NCBI GenBank assembly: GCA_947311845.1
Contig: CAMZMU010000117.1
Span: 74,609,978-74,673,977, forward strand
Direction: 5' to 3'
Length of the DNA stretch: 64,000 bases
Origin: Poa pratensis
Lineage: Eukaryota > Streptophyta > Magnoliopsida > Poales > Poaceae
In this document: piece after piece, positions 29,041 through 40,031 of the stretch
Position numbering within the stretch: the stretch's first letter is position 1
Layout: each line of letters starts with the position of its first letter
The notes under the pieces: model-generated
The model's input: the letters and a program-made list of their open reading frames with translations, nothing else
The model's database searches: none
What the model was told of the DNA's origin: nothing
Made by a program: the position numbers and the translations under genes

Positions 29041-31119
29041 AAAGTCTTGTCTTGACGATACAAAATACGTTGTCCTTCACTGTGATGTAAATATTTTCTT
29101 CATATAGTGAAAAACATATGATTTACTCTGAGGTTTGAAAGAAATGGAATTTTGCATGGATCCCAACGTCGAATCAACAGTTATAGCGGCAATTGGGATG
29201 TAGAAATAGAAAATAGACTATTTAAATCTCAAATTATATTTTTGGTAAGTTTTGCTTCTCCAGTCTCTAGGATATGCATATATGGACGAGTTCAAAAGAT
29301 AATAAAGGCGATGAATCTAGACTACCTTTTGACTCGACAGGGCCATTTTTCAGCGTCCGTAGTTATGTCAATGCAAAAATGGTTTTGTTTTGATGGCATA
29401 ACGTTTTTGTCCTTATCACATTCCGATTCTGATGCGTACGCCAAACTTTTCCAAATTCTATCCAGTAGTTTAAGATGATGTTAGGTATGGCACCCAAGAA
29501 TAGTCTACGACCATTATTTCGTGACATATTTTTCTACACCATCTAGAAGTACCTCACAACAAAGGTATATCCCTTACGGACAGGAATAGATATGTTTAGC
29601 ATCAACGTAATTAGGGCATCCATCTATAACGCGCAATCGAAATAATTGGTATAATTTTTTTATGAAAGTGTCAAGATGTTTCATATTTTTGAATAAATTA
29701 ATGTTCCTTCTTCCAAAAAAATTCGTCGTCGGACATGGTTGCATTACATGGAAAAGATTCGCTAGGGCAGCATAGCAAATGACCTGAGATGAATAGGGTA
29801 GCCGTTGGGGCGAGGCCCAGGAAGTGCTAAGCCATTTACTCCCATGCAGTTTGGTCGGTCGCCATTCAAGCCCCCTGTGCGTCAGCCATCAATCAGGCTC
29901 CTGGCATGGCACGGCCGCTCCTACATCGGTTTTGGAATGTGCTACATGTGCAGCATGCATTGTACTTTTACAATTTACAAGATTTGATTACTAGCTTAGG
30001 TTCAGGAAAACACAATCAGATCAGCCCATCAACATGCACGTGCGTGATTGCAACGCGTGATTCAAGTTTTTTTTTTCGATAAAGAGAATATGTTGGTTTG
30101 ATACGGGACGCTCTTATAGAACTATGCAATAGAAAAAGCCGGCGTGTTTAAACTTTTCGAAAAAATATCAAGACGATACCAATTACATTGCCTCTCCACC
30201 AACATGATATTAAAAACTAGTCAAAACAATGAAGATGTACAACAACCAATTTTTAAAAAGACAACAAAAATCAACAAAACGGCTAGAACAAACTTAAGCA
30301 TCGATCGCCAAGTATAGCAACTCAAAAGTAACAAGAGAGGTGCTCTAACAACAACGCTTTTAATAAGGGGAGGATGCACGACGCCGATGTCGCTGGATCC
30401 AACCACAGAGGTCGGATCATGAGTTTTTATGCGAAGAGAAGTCCGAGCAAACACCATAAATACCGTCAACAAGGAAACGTCACGTGAACGCCACCATTCT
30501 TAGGTTCAACCAATAAAAGTTAGACCTACTACTTTCACCCTTAAAACTTGAGACCTGACACTCAAAGAGTGCCGCCACACTGAAGTCGCCCTGTGCTGCC
30601 ACCACCTCCTGGCCTATCATTACACAACCGCGCACGAAAGGTTGGCCAATGAACAGGAAGATTTTTCGTTGTCATCTCTACCGGTCATCGAGAACCAGAA
30701 TGGTCCAACATGTCTGCAAATCGAAGATCAGAAGGTCTTCACCGCATCATCTTTGTCCCCGTCAACGTCAAGACCAGCCGCCGCAACCGCAATGGCCCAG
30801 CCACCACCGAGAGAAACCCGGGGCGTCGCCCTTGTGCCCAATGTCCCCGTCCGGGCCACCACCGTTATCACCTCCACTGGAGGCCACCTCTGCCAACCAC
30901 TGAAGGCAGCGGGTCAGGAAGGAATAGCACGGGGACGAGGAGTTCCGCCGAACAACGTCGTGGTGACGACGACCATTCCCCATACCTGTCCGTATTCGCT
31001 ACCAAATGATGTCGTCTGTTTAATAGACACCAGTATACCTTCTGCCTTTTTTTTTCGAAATATAAAGTGGACCAGGATACCTATTTTTGAACATTGGTGG
31101 GAGAACAAAATGTACCCAT
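29041..31119. other. Intergenic, no gene recognised
   Basis: Mostly AT-rich. Overlapping open frames near 30640-31010 come from a locally GC-rich stretch and are Pro/Arg-rich in all frames, with no domain. I see no supported gene before the Copia LTR. Confidence 0.45.
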
Positions 31120-31352
31120 TGTTAGACATACAAATAAAATGTAATGAATAGGGCTTTATTTCTTTCCTGTTTTGTGCTCCACGATTGGTGTTAGACACCA
31201 CCGTTGGACCTTCCATGTAATTGCCCTGAGCTCCACGATTGGTGTTAGACACCACCGTTGGACCTTCCATGTATTTGCCACTGATGGGGCTCTTCCATCT
31301 ATATTAACACGCACCCGATCATCCCACAGGGCACTGATCGTTTCCACCAACA
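31120..31352 (+). repeat. Copia 5' LTR
   Basis: Starts TGTTAGACATAC and ends CACCAACA. It contains a 44-bp internal direct repeat (31176-31219 and 31230-31273), each copy holding the hairpin GGTGTTAGACACC. Differs from the 3' LTR by one base inside the second internal copy. Confidence 0.96.
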
Positions 31353-31368
31353 TGGTAATCAGAGCACC
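31353..31368 (+). other. Copia primer-binding site
   Basis: TGGTAATCAGAGC immediately follows the LTR. It matches the initiator-tRNA-Met type site (TGGTATCAGAGC) of plant Copia elements except for one extra A. Confidence 0.8.
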
Positions 31369-31464
31369 TCTTCCCTGACGTCCGACAGAAAACAACCACA
31401 AGAAAAAACGACCCCGATCGCATCCTCGATCGATTCCTCCCTCCCTCCCCACAAACAACAAACA

Positions 31465-32820
31465 ATGGCGGCTGTGCCTTCACTGGCATCCGCCCTCGGC
31501 AGTCCGCCAACGGAAAAACTGAACCTGTCGAACTTCCTGTATTGGAAGGCCCAGGTTCTGCCGGCTGTGCGCGGCGCACAGGCCATGGGGCTGCTCGACG
31601 GCTCCGACCCCGCGCCCGCTGAAAAGATTGAGGTTGAAGACAAGGAGAAGAACAAGATCATGGTCCCCAATCCGGCCTACGGGCTCTGGATTGTGTGGGA
31701 TCAACAGCTGGTGAGCTATTTGGTCAAGGCCATCTCACATGATCTCTTCGCGGAGGTCCTCGACCTGGAGCACGCCGCGGAGATTTGGGCGGTCATCATC
31801 AACAAGTTTTCCGCCCAAACCAAGGTGCGGATCGGCTCCCTGCGAGCTGCCCTCATCAACACGAAGAAAAGAGACCTCTCCGCCACCGAGTACATCACCA
31901 AGAAGAAGTCCTTCGCCTCCGAACTTGCTTTTGCAGGCCGTGTTGTTCCCGACGACGAACTGAAAGAAGCTCTCCTTGCTGGCCTCCCTAGTGAGTACAA
32001 TGGTTTAGTTGCTGCCCTTAATGTTAACCCTCTTTCCACCTCTGAAGATGCATGTCATCAACTCCTCGCCTACGATCATCGCCAAACGATGCTCTCCGAA
32101 TCAGAAGAAGTCGCCGTCCCATTCACCTCTTCCGCCAATGCTGCCTCTCGTGGAGGTGGAAGTGGTGGTGGTGGCGGCTATCTCCATGGACAAGGTGGGG
32201 GTGGTGGTTACCGTCCCCCCAACGGAGGAAATCAAGGCGGCTATAGTGGTGGTGGAGGTGGCCACCGCATCCAGCCTCAAGGACGTCCTCCTCGTCGCTC
32301 GGGCGGCGGCTTTGATCGTCGCACACAAACCCGAGGAGGGCGTGGGCGTGGCCGCATCAACCGTGTTCCCTCCCCTATGCAGGACATCACATGCCAAATC
32401 TGCAAGAAGTACGGGCATCTCGCCTCCGAGTGCTGGTGGCGCTATGGTGACGACGATCAAGATGACGACCCTCCCCATGAAGAAAAAGGTGCCAACACCG
32501 CGTCTTATGGCGTGGACACAAATTGGTACATGGACTCCGGCGCTACAAACCATCTCACCGGAGAGTTGAGCAAACTCTCTACCCATGAGCACTACAAGGG
32601 GCATGATAAAATCCACACCGCTAGTGGTCAAGGTATGGCCATTAACATATTGGTCATTCGCTTATTCATACTCCTCATAGTTCTATTCAACTTCGCAATA
32701 TCTTACATGTCCCTAGCACTTCTAAAAATTTATTATCCGCTCACAAAATTGCCCTAGACAATGATGCCTTCATTGAAATTCACCCATTCTTCTTTTTGAT
32801 AAAGGATCGAGCCACGAAGC
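31465..32820 (+). pseudogene. Copia gag and protease (5' part of the polyprotein), frameshifted and cut by the Gypsy insertion
   Basis: The frame from ATG 31465 encodes a UBN2-type Copia Gag (NLSNFLYWKAQVLPAVRGAQ near residue 20) that binds and packages element RNA. A Gly-rich linker lies at about 225-300 and the CCHC zinc knuckle CQICKKYGHLASEC at about 310. The aspartic protease start follows, with the active site WYMDSGATNHLT at about 352. A one-base deletion near 32645 moves the frame (…GMAIN to HIGHSLIH). The correct frame then continues to 32820, where the Gypsy element is inserted. Confidence 0.93.
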
Positions 32821-32856
32821 GCACTGACATGGGTATGCCTAACCGAGTCCCGGCGC

Positions 32857-34020
32857 GTGACTCGAAGGTCAAAAGCATACACCGTCATTAACGGCGAGCT
32901 ATACAAGCGCAGCATATCAGGTATGTTCCAAAGATGCATCGCATTCGAAGATGGTCAAGCCATACTTCGAGACATTCATGCAGGCACCTGTGGGCACCAC
33001 GCCAGCAGTCGATCACTCGTAGCCAAAGCCTTTCGAGCAGGGTTTTACTGGCCTACACACTCAAGGACGCGGAGGACATAGTCAAAAGGTGCGTCGGCTG
33101 CCAGAAATTCGCAACAAAGCCGCACGCACCCGCATCGGCGTTGAAGACCATACCGTTGGCCTGGCCTTTCGCCCAATGGGGGCTCGATATGGTTGGGCCA
33201 CTCAAAAAGTCATCGCATGGCGGGCATACTCACCTACTGGTGGCAGTCGACAAGTTCACAAAGTGGATCGAGGCGGTCCCCATCACAAACTCGACTGCTA
33301 CTACGGCGGTCAACTTCATAAAGAGCATCATATACCGATTCGGTGTCCCAAGCAGTATCATCACTGATAATGGCACAAACTTCACGGCTGAGGAATTCAA
33401 AACTTTTTGCAAAGAGCAAGACATTACGCTCAACTACGCATCCGTGGCACATCCACAATCCAATGGCCAAGTCGAAAAGGCCAACGGACTTGTGACGAGT
33501 GGGATCAAGAAGCGCCTCCTGGTGCCACTCAAAAGAGCTGCGGGTGCTTGGGTCGAAGAACTACCATCTGTGCTATGGAGCCTACGCACAACTCCCAACA
33601 CTTCTACGCAGTTCACCCCATTCTTCATGGTCTACGGTGCAGAGGCAATTCTGCCATCAGATGTAAGGTTCAATGCGCCACGAGTTGAAGCATACAATGA
33701 AGAAGACGCGGAAGAAGCACTCGAAGACGCAGTCGACTTGCTCGATGAGGCGCGCGACACGGCCTTGGCCCGCACAGCTGTTTACCAGCAGGACCTTCGC
33801 AACTACCACAGCCGTCGACTGCGCACCAGGTCCTTCGTCGTTGGCGACCTGGTTCTTCGACTGAAGCAAAAGAAGGTGCACAAGCTCGCTTCCCCATGGG
33901 AGGGTCCCTTCATCATCACGGAGGTCCTTGGTGGAGGCGCATATCGACTGAAGAACGCGAAGACAGGAAACTTTCTCATAATCCCTGGAACGTTGCGCAC
34001 CTGCGCCGTTTCTACGCATA
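32857..34020 (+). pseudogene. Gypsy integrase fragment, frameshifted
   Basis: The HHCC zinc domain (DIHAGTCGHHASSRSLV..FYWPT..CVGCQKFA) lies across a frameshift near 33060. The core follows with the DDE residues in QWGLDMVGPL, ITDNGTNF and NGQVEKAN. The C-terminal part runs to about 33960, where a second frameshift leads to the ending NPWNVAHLRRFYA and TAA at about 34020. Integrase inserts element cDNA into chromosomes; this copy is dead. Confidence 0.93.
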
Positions 34021-34220
34021 AAGTGCTCACAGTCATACAATGTAATAGGCTATATGTCGGATGGCTGCAGGTTTCAGACGCGCTCTTTTCCTTACCAGGG
34101 TACCTAAGGGGACTGGAAGGTTTTTAATGAGGCGGCCTGCAGCCTAACATTCAAAAAGGAATAAAATCAATGTTCCTTCGACTTCTTTGTGGTTACTACC
34201 CGCATAATTCATACCTTAAC

Positions 34221-34443
34221 CGCACCCGAAACCCTCGGGGGCTGTGTTATCGATCAAATGAGCTCTCGCTCTTGCAGAAACACAATGCCTTAGCCGCACC
34301 CGAATGCTCGGGGGCTGCGTAACAAGGATCCAACGAAGACAACAAAAACTATGCAGTCGCACTCGAATACTCGGGGGCTGCACAGTTGTTGCTTCACAAT
34401 CAACACATACCTCATAAACCCCACTCAAATGGCTCGGGGGCTG
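34221..34443 (+). repeat. Four-copy repeat carrying a polypurine-tract-like core
   Basis: CGCACYCGAA..CTCGGGGGCTG, or close variants, occurs four times at 34221, 34295, 34358 and 34420, spaced about 63-74 bp. The core CTCGGGGGCT equals the purine tract directly before the 3' LTR (39526-39535). The copies lie just downstream of the integrase stop. Confidence 0.8.
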
Positions 34444-34575
34444 GGCAAAAAATCAAGATATACAATCAAATATTCATTACAAAGAGTCGAAATTGCACTC
34501 GCAATCTACTCTACTCCTCGGGCTCCTCCTTTATGGGCAGCTCCGGGCCACAAAGCTGGGCGTGAGTGCGCTCAA

Positions 34576-35335
34576 TCAGCGTCTCCGCAGCACTAATGGT
34601 GTCGTCCAGATCTCCTGGTCCAGGGTCACTCCGGTTGCGGGTGGCCGCAACACCAAAGTTGGTCTTCGACTACGCACATACGCCATTGCAGCGTTGGCTC
34701 CAATCACAAGTCTCTGAGACAGCAACTCTCGAATGGGATTTGTTTGACGGAAGATGTTCAACAAAGCACGGATCCCTTGTGGTTGTGGCCCCGCAGGAAA
34801 AAGAGTCTCGTTCAGGCGAATAAACGCCGCCCGGCATAACTCCAGCAGTTCTGCACTTCGCCAGGCGCGATCCTTCAAGGTGGCGAGTATGCGGGCATGG
34901 TACCTATGAAGCCAAAAGTGTTGACGCCCAGTCGTGGGGTGGTCAACTGCACTCTCCAAACGCTCTTCAACGCGAGCCTCTTCCGCTTGGAAATTGTCAA
35001 CAAAGCCTGCAAAATATACAAGTTAGAATAGCCACACGAATGTAAACAAGGCAAAGATCATACTCACATTCGAGTTGCCTGTTCACAAGCTCCATTTCGC
35101 CAAGCACATAATCCTCGCGTTGGGTGGACAGCGCGGGTCTCGCCCTCAATCGATTCAGCTCAGCCTGGGCGTCCTTCAGATCTTGCTCCATTCTCACAAA
35201 TTTGGCCTTCATAAACTCCATCACCTTGGCATCATTTACCACCTGACCCTGGGATCGGGTGGTGATTGGAGCCTGCGAGGAACTAGTCGCAGTAGCAGGT
35301 TCTCGTGACTGTTCAAAGAGCATAATCACAAACAC
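34576..35335 (-). pseudogene. Gypsy antisense gene, C-terminal coiled-coil segment
   Basis: On the strand opposite to integrase, 35065-35335 encodes a heptad-like helical stretch (KFVRMEQDLKDAQAELNRLR). A GT..AG-like gap then leads to 34576-35010, ending RLVIGANAAMAYVRSRRPTL..LRRR and a stop. It may be the 3' part of the antisense gene upstream or a second antisense gene, since the frame at 35510 already has a stop. Function unknown. Confidence 0.55.
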
Positions 35336-35509
35336 AAAGTTTGTGTCAGAAGCAAAAACTCAGGTCATAAGCATACAACTCCTCGAGTGAAAGACATTAG
35401 CAAAAGACTATTTGCATAAACAAGGTAGCACAAACAAAGCGCAGACTCGCGCAGTTCAGAAGGTATCATTACAAGGCATAAAAAACAAAAGGGTACAGCT
35501 ACCCTAAAC

Positions 35510-38241
35510 CTAAGAATTCGATTTCCTAAGCAGACGAGTGGCAGTCTCGAGTGCCCGGCGCTCCATGGTGGTCATAAAAACCTCGGCCAGTCGCGCGGCG
35601 GCTCCGCTCACCCCCTTCAGAGAAATGGGCTTCCCATCTGGCTTCCGAGGGAACGCAGACAGTGCTGCCTCGTAGTCGCAATCTATCCCATGTCCCATAA
35701 GAAGCTTGATGGTGGACTCGGATCCGCGTACCGTGTTGGCGCGAGCGAAATCCGCCATGGTGGACGTCCCGGGGCCAAACACGTCGGCGAAGTCGTCCGC
35801 CGTCGACGGCACTACGCCAGTCGGGAACACCACCTTGTATACAGCGCCAAGTGTACTCGCCGATTTGGCGAGTGCGTCCTTCGCCTGGGTGCATACGGCG
35901 CCTAGGCCGCCCACAACCTGGTCCAGCGGAAGATCACCACTCAACGCATCTGCAGAGGCCGGTGCGCCAACAGCTTCTACACAAGTCACAAAAGGGCAAA
36001 AGTCATTTCATGGCACTCTACAGCTGCGTCGTAATATCAAAAGGAGAAAGAGAATACTCACCTCCCATGGCCTGCGCAAGTACCACGAGCTGGTCTGCAT
36101 ACCCTCGCTCGCGTGTGGCGGCTGAGTTCATGGCGGCGTCTAGCTCTTTCTTCGACTCTTCGCGCTGTGCGGCGAGTGTTCCTCCAGCTCCTTCTTCTCG
36201 CCTGGTCAGCAATCAGTACATTCAATACTCGACAGAGTCAGGCATTGCAAAAAAGAAATTCAGCAAGCAAAGCAAAAAGGAGAACTCACGACAGAGCCGC
36301 TCTAGCTCGGCGCGCATGGTATCCCTCTCCTGCTCCACCTGGACATAAGCCTTGGCGAATCTGCCAAGGTGTGGTAGAAGGGCTGCAAGCACACGAATTC
36401 AGCAAAAATTCAAACTCTCACAGACCTACAACTAAACGGGTCAAGCAAAAAGCTACTTACGTGGTTCATCCACGGCTCAGGAGCCGCGACTGATGTCCCG
36501 ACATCTGGAGTTGCCGCCTTGGCTGTCTCAACGACAGCATCAGTGGCCATTGGCTGGGCAGCCTCGTTTCCAGTCGGTGCATAATTCGAGTGCTCCAGGG
36601 TTGGAACATTCTCGACTGGAGGAGTCCCAGGCTGATTGTTTTCAGCGCTGTGGGTAACACAACAAAGCAAAAAGACGGTCAGCACAAATATGTGACAGCA
36701 CAAAATTCTCATATCATACTCAACAATCACACACCTGTGTTCCTCATCCTCCTCATCTTCGGAGTCGCCAAAAATTGGGCCTCCAAAAGCTGGGGTACCA
36801 CTCGACTGAAGAGGAAGAGTTGAGCTCGTTGAGCACGCACGCAAAGGAGCGGCTTGGAAAACAGGTGGTGAGCCTGATTCCTCGTCATCCTCCAAGCCCT
36901 GCCCCCTCGCGGGTGAACTCACAGCAGAAGGCGCCTTCTTGGCCAGTCGACGCCGCTTCGGTGGCGCGGTATCGACTTCTTGGTCAGCGGTGGCCTTGTC
37001 TTCAGATTGGACCTCTTCTGCTGCTTCCTCCTCGACCTCCTCCACATGTGAAGTGGTGGCAGAAGGGATGGGCGACTGATCCCCTTTCGGGTCCACCACC
37101 TGTACCTGAGTTTCTTCAGTCTCGCCATTTTCAGGCAGAGGAGGAAGGGAGGCAGCAGTCGAGTGACCCTGCATAGCATACATCACAAATTGCAAAGTCA
37201 GAATCAAAAATCGCATATCGCAGAACATACGAGTGGCAAACTCTTCATTGCAAGCAGGCTATAACACATACATACCTCAAGCAAAGGGTTCTCCAACCCA
37301 TATGGTTCAACAGGGCAGTCGACGTTGCAAGTGTCGGCTGCCGTCAGATTGGTGATGTGCCGCACATACGTCAGCAGCTCACTCCTTGACAGCTCCTCTG
37401 GGTTCATTCGGGTGATGTCACCCGCGCCTTCATACTCCCACATCGGGTGCGCTCGGGCACGGATGGGCCACACCCGTCTCTTCACAAAGGTGGCGATTAG
37501 GTGGATGCCTGTGACCTTGTCCAGCATGCCTCCGATCCGAGCCAGCAAAGGGCTTGCCTCCTCCATTTCTTCGGCTGAGAGCTGGTGGTCCCACGCCTTG
37601 GTCTTGGCAAAAGCTGCGGTCGAGAAGGCGGCGATTCCGTCTTGCTCGACAGTCGCATAAAACCACCCCTTCCTCCAGCCTTGGGCGGAGTCGACGGTCT
37701 TCAGGCGGAAGTAGCGGGTGTCGCTGCGCACCTGAATTCCACAGCCGCCAACGGGGTAGGTGCGACCACCTCCTCTGTTCGGCCGCACCATGAAGATGGC
37801 TTTCCATAGCGCCCAGCTGGGTGCGACGCCGAGGAAGCACTCGCACAGCGTGATGAAACACGCAATATGCATAATACCGTTCGGGGTGAGATCATGGATC
37901 TGCACCCCGTAGGCAAAAAGAAGACCACGCACAAAGTCGTGGAGGGGAAGCGAGAAGCCCCTGGACGCAAACTCCGCAAAACATCGCTTTGGCGCGTGGT
38001 TCGGGGAATACCTCCTTGGGCGACGGCGCGCGGACGGCGAGCTGTTCCGCGGGTGGCAGATACCCTTGCTCGCGGAGCTTGAGCAAATGGGCGTCCTTGA
38101 TGGTGGACCTTGCCCAATCCCCGCTGCCCTTCTTCAGTGTGGCGGCGCCGCAGATGTACCCGCCACGGTCTTCTTGCCCTTGGCCGCATCGGTCGCGGCG
38201 GCGGCGGCAGCACCACGCTTCGCACCTCCACCTTTCGCCAT
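35510..38241 (-). pseudogene. Gypsy antisense gene with Transposase_28-like (PF04195) domain, frameshifted
   Basis: The likely start is ATG 38241 (MAKGGGAKRGAAAAA). After two frameshifts (near 38140 and 37970) the frame at 37273-37932 gives LLFAYGVQIHDLTPNGIMHI and CECFLGVAPSWALW, which I associate with the Pfam family called putative gypsy type transposon. Further exon-like blocks on the same strand are acidic (36735-37170, EEVEEEAAEEVQ), Pro/Ala-rich (36460-36650), helical (36290-36385, 36060-36205) and a conserved end (35510-35980). Splice-like GT/AG pairs separate them. Biochemical role unknown. It lies between integrase and the 3' LTR and is transcribed opposite to the element. Confidence 0.65.
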
Positions 38242-39537
38242 TGCTACAGTGGAGGGTGTGTGGGGCAAAGAACTTGGGCGCAGAGCAATGGAGGGGCAGC
38301 GCGAGGAAGGAGACGAGGGGCGGCGCAGGGAGCAAATGGCAAGTAAAAAACTCTGCCAGCGCCGTCCCCACTATTTACCACAGAGCGCAAAAACGATCGC
38401 AGCCGTTAAAACAAATGCATACGCTCCGCGCGAAATCTGGCCATACACGTGGCAGCCACGGAGAGCAAGCGTCGCCGGCCACTCCGCCCACTACGCACGA
38501 GAATCCAGGAAACCATCATCACGTCCCGTGAAAATCGCGCCAGAACGGTCAAATCAAGTCCACGCGGCGTCATCCCTGGTCAGCTCTGCAGAAACGGGCC
38601 CACAAAACAGGGTCACGTCTTATCAAGCCTTACCAAGCACGCCACCGCTTGTCAGAGATGGCAGTCGCAAAAATGCGTCATTGCTGACGTTATTCATACT
38701 GCACAAATGGCATAAATGTCACTCGACGACATCTTAGGGTGGCTTCTCACAGGAATTTCGATTGGTTCTCGAGCAAAGGTCATACATGTCAGTCGAAAGA
38801 ATTTCGACTGAACATCATACTCCCATCGGGAGCATATCAAAAAATTTCTTTGACTAATATGTGCAGGGTAAAAAGATTTTGAGATTATCCTCCATTGCAA
38901 GCAATAAAGCACAATCTCGGGGGCTACTCCCATCGGGAGCGCTGTCGCGCACCCGATAGAATTATGGCAAAGTATCAGTCGACAAATCATTCGACTCAGT
39001 TCATAAGCAAAATCATACTCGAAATATTCCCGAGTTGATCCGACGATCCTTGGATGCTGCATGCATAGTGCAAAGGTAAGACCCCCGATCAGTCGAGCTG
39101 GGCTAAGGACCGCTCCAGCAGCGTTATCCTTAAATTTCCGTGTCAGCAGACATGATGAATAATCCCCGACGGACGCGTTGGGTTGATTCAAAATTATACT
39201 GCAGTTCGATTCAGTAAGACCTCAACGGCCGTTTCGAGTCTGTCCAGTTTGTTCCAGATTCGTGTCCGGGGACTCGAGTTTGATTGAAAGCTAGTATGGT
39301 TTTGCCACAAATGGTAGTTAACTGGCCCCGATCCGTCGTGTGTGCCGGGCCTGCTAAGCTAATATCCCTTGATTATCATAAGCAAAAATCATAGTCGATG
39401 AAACACTCGACATAGCCAACATGTGCTATCTCATACAGAAATTTCAAATCATATGACATAAACGCAAAAGGAAATAACGTGCATGATGTATGAGTCCATG
39501 CCCGACTCTTCGAATCAGACAAGTACTCGGGGGCTAC
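38242..39537. other. Gypsy internal non-coding region
   Basis: Between the antisense gene start and the 3' LTR. It would contain the antisense promoter. A polypurine tract (ACTCGGGGGCTAC) ends it; a similar CTCGGGGGCTAC also occurs near 38917. Confidence 0.6.
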
Positions 39538-40026
39538 TGACATGGGTATGCCTATCGGGTACCCTACCATGAGGGTACCTGGTGCACGTATCGACTAGGC
39601 CCAACTATCAGAGCCTACATGAAGCCCATGAAGGGAGGCCCAACAAGATGGAGTATCCTCCAAGCTGGCGAAGCCATAGTCGGTTTAGAGTTTCTTACTT
39701 GTAAATCGAGTCGGTTACGAACACCCGAGACCCAGCCTACTATTTAAGGACTGGGAGGGCCATCGAACCAGGACACGTACTTTCAGAGCCACCAAAACCC
39801 TAGCGAGATCGACATCTCGCCGGGACCCTTGTAACCATCATATTCACAAAGCAATAACAGACAGGCAGGACGTAGGGGTGTTACCTCCACACGAGGGCCC
39901 TGAACCTGGGTAAAATCTTTGCCCTGCTTGTCAGCCGACGATACTTCCAGCTCTACCACGTTCTCTCCCCCATATTCATAACCTAGGGACCTTAACCATG
40001 GGTCTTGATGAGTCTACCCCTCGTCA
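39538..40026 (+). repeat. Gypsy 3' LTR, complete, 489 bp
   Basis: TGACATGGGTATGCCTATCG to ACCCCTCGTCA, with matching inverted ends TGAC/GTCA, preceded by a purine tract and followed by the target duplication CGCAT. The 5' LTR matches only for its first 17 bases. Confidence 0.92.
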
Positions 40027-40031
40027 CGCAT

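Larger units (their letters stand above)
32825..40026 (+). mobile_element. Gypsy LTR retrotransposon nested in the Copia element, 5'-deleted
   Basis: The element is bracketed by CGCAC (32820-32824) and CGCAT (40027-40031), a 5-bp target duplication with one mismatch. The 3' LTR (39538-40026) is complete, TGACAT..TCGTCA. At the left only the first 17 bases of the LTR remain (32825-32841), joined straight to the reverse-transcriptase/integrase region, so the rest of the LTR, gag, protease and most of RT are deleted. It contains integrase (+) and a decayed antisense gene (-). Confidence 0.93.

Noticed and set aside
30642..31151. 169-codon open frame before the Copia LTR
   Set aside because: Pro/Arg/Ala-rich in several frames at once, no domain, and it runs into the LTR.
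31176..31273. CRISPR-like direct repeats
   Set aside because: Only two repeats, inside a retrotransposon LTR of a plant genome; no array, no cas genes.
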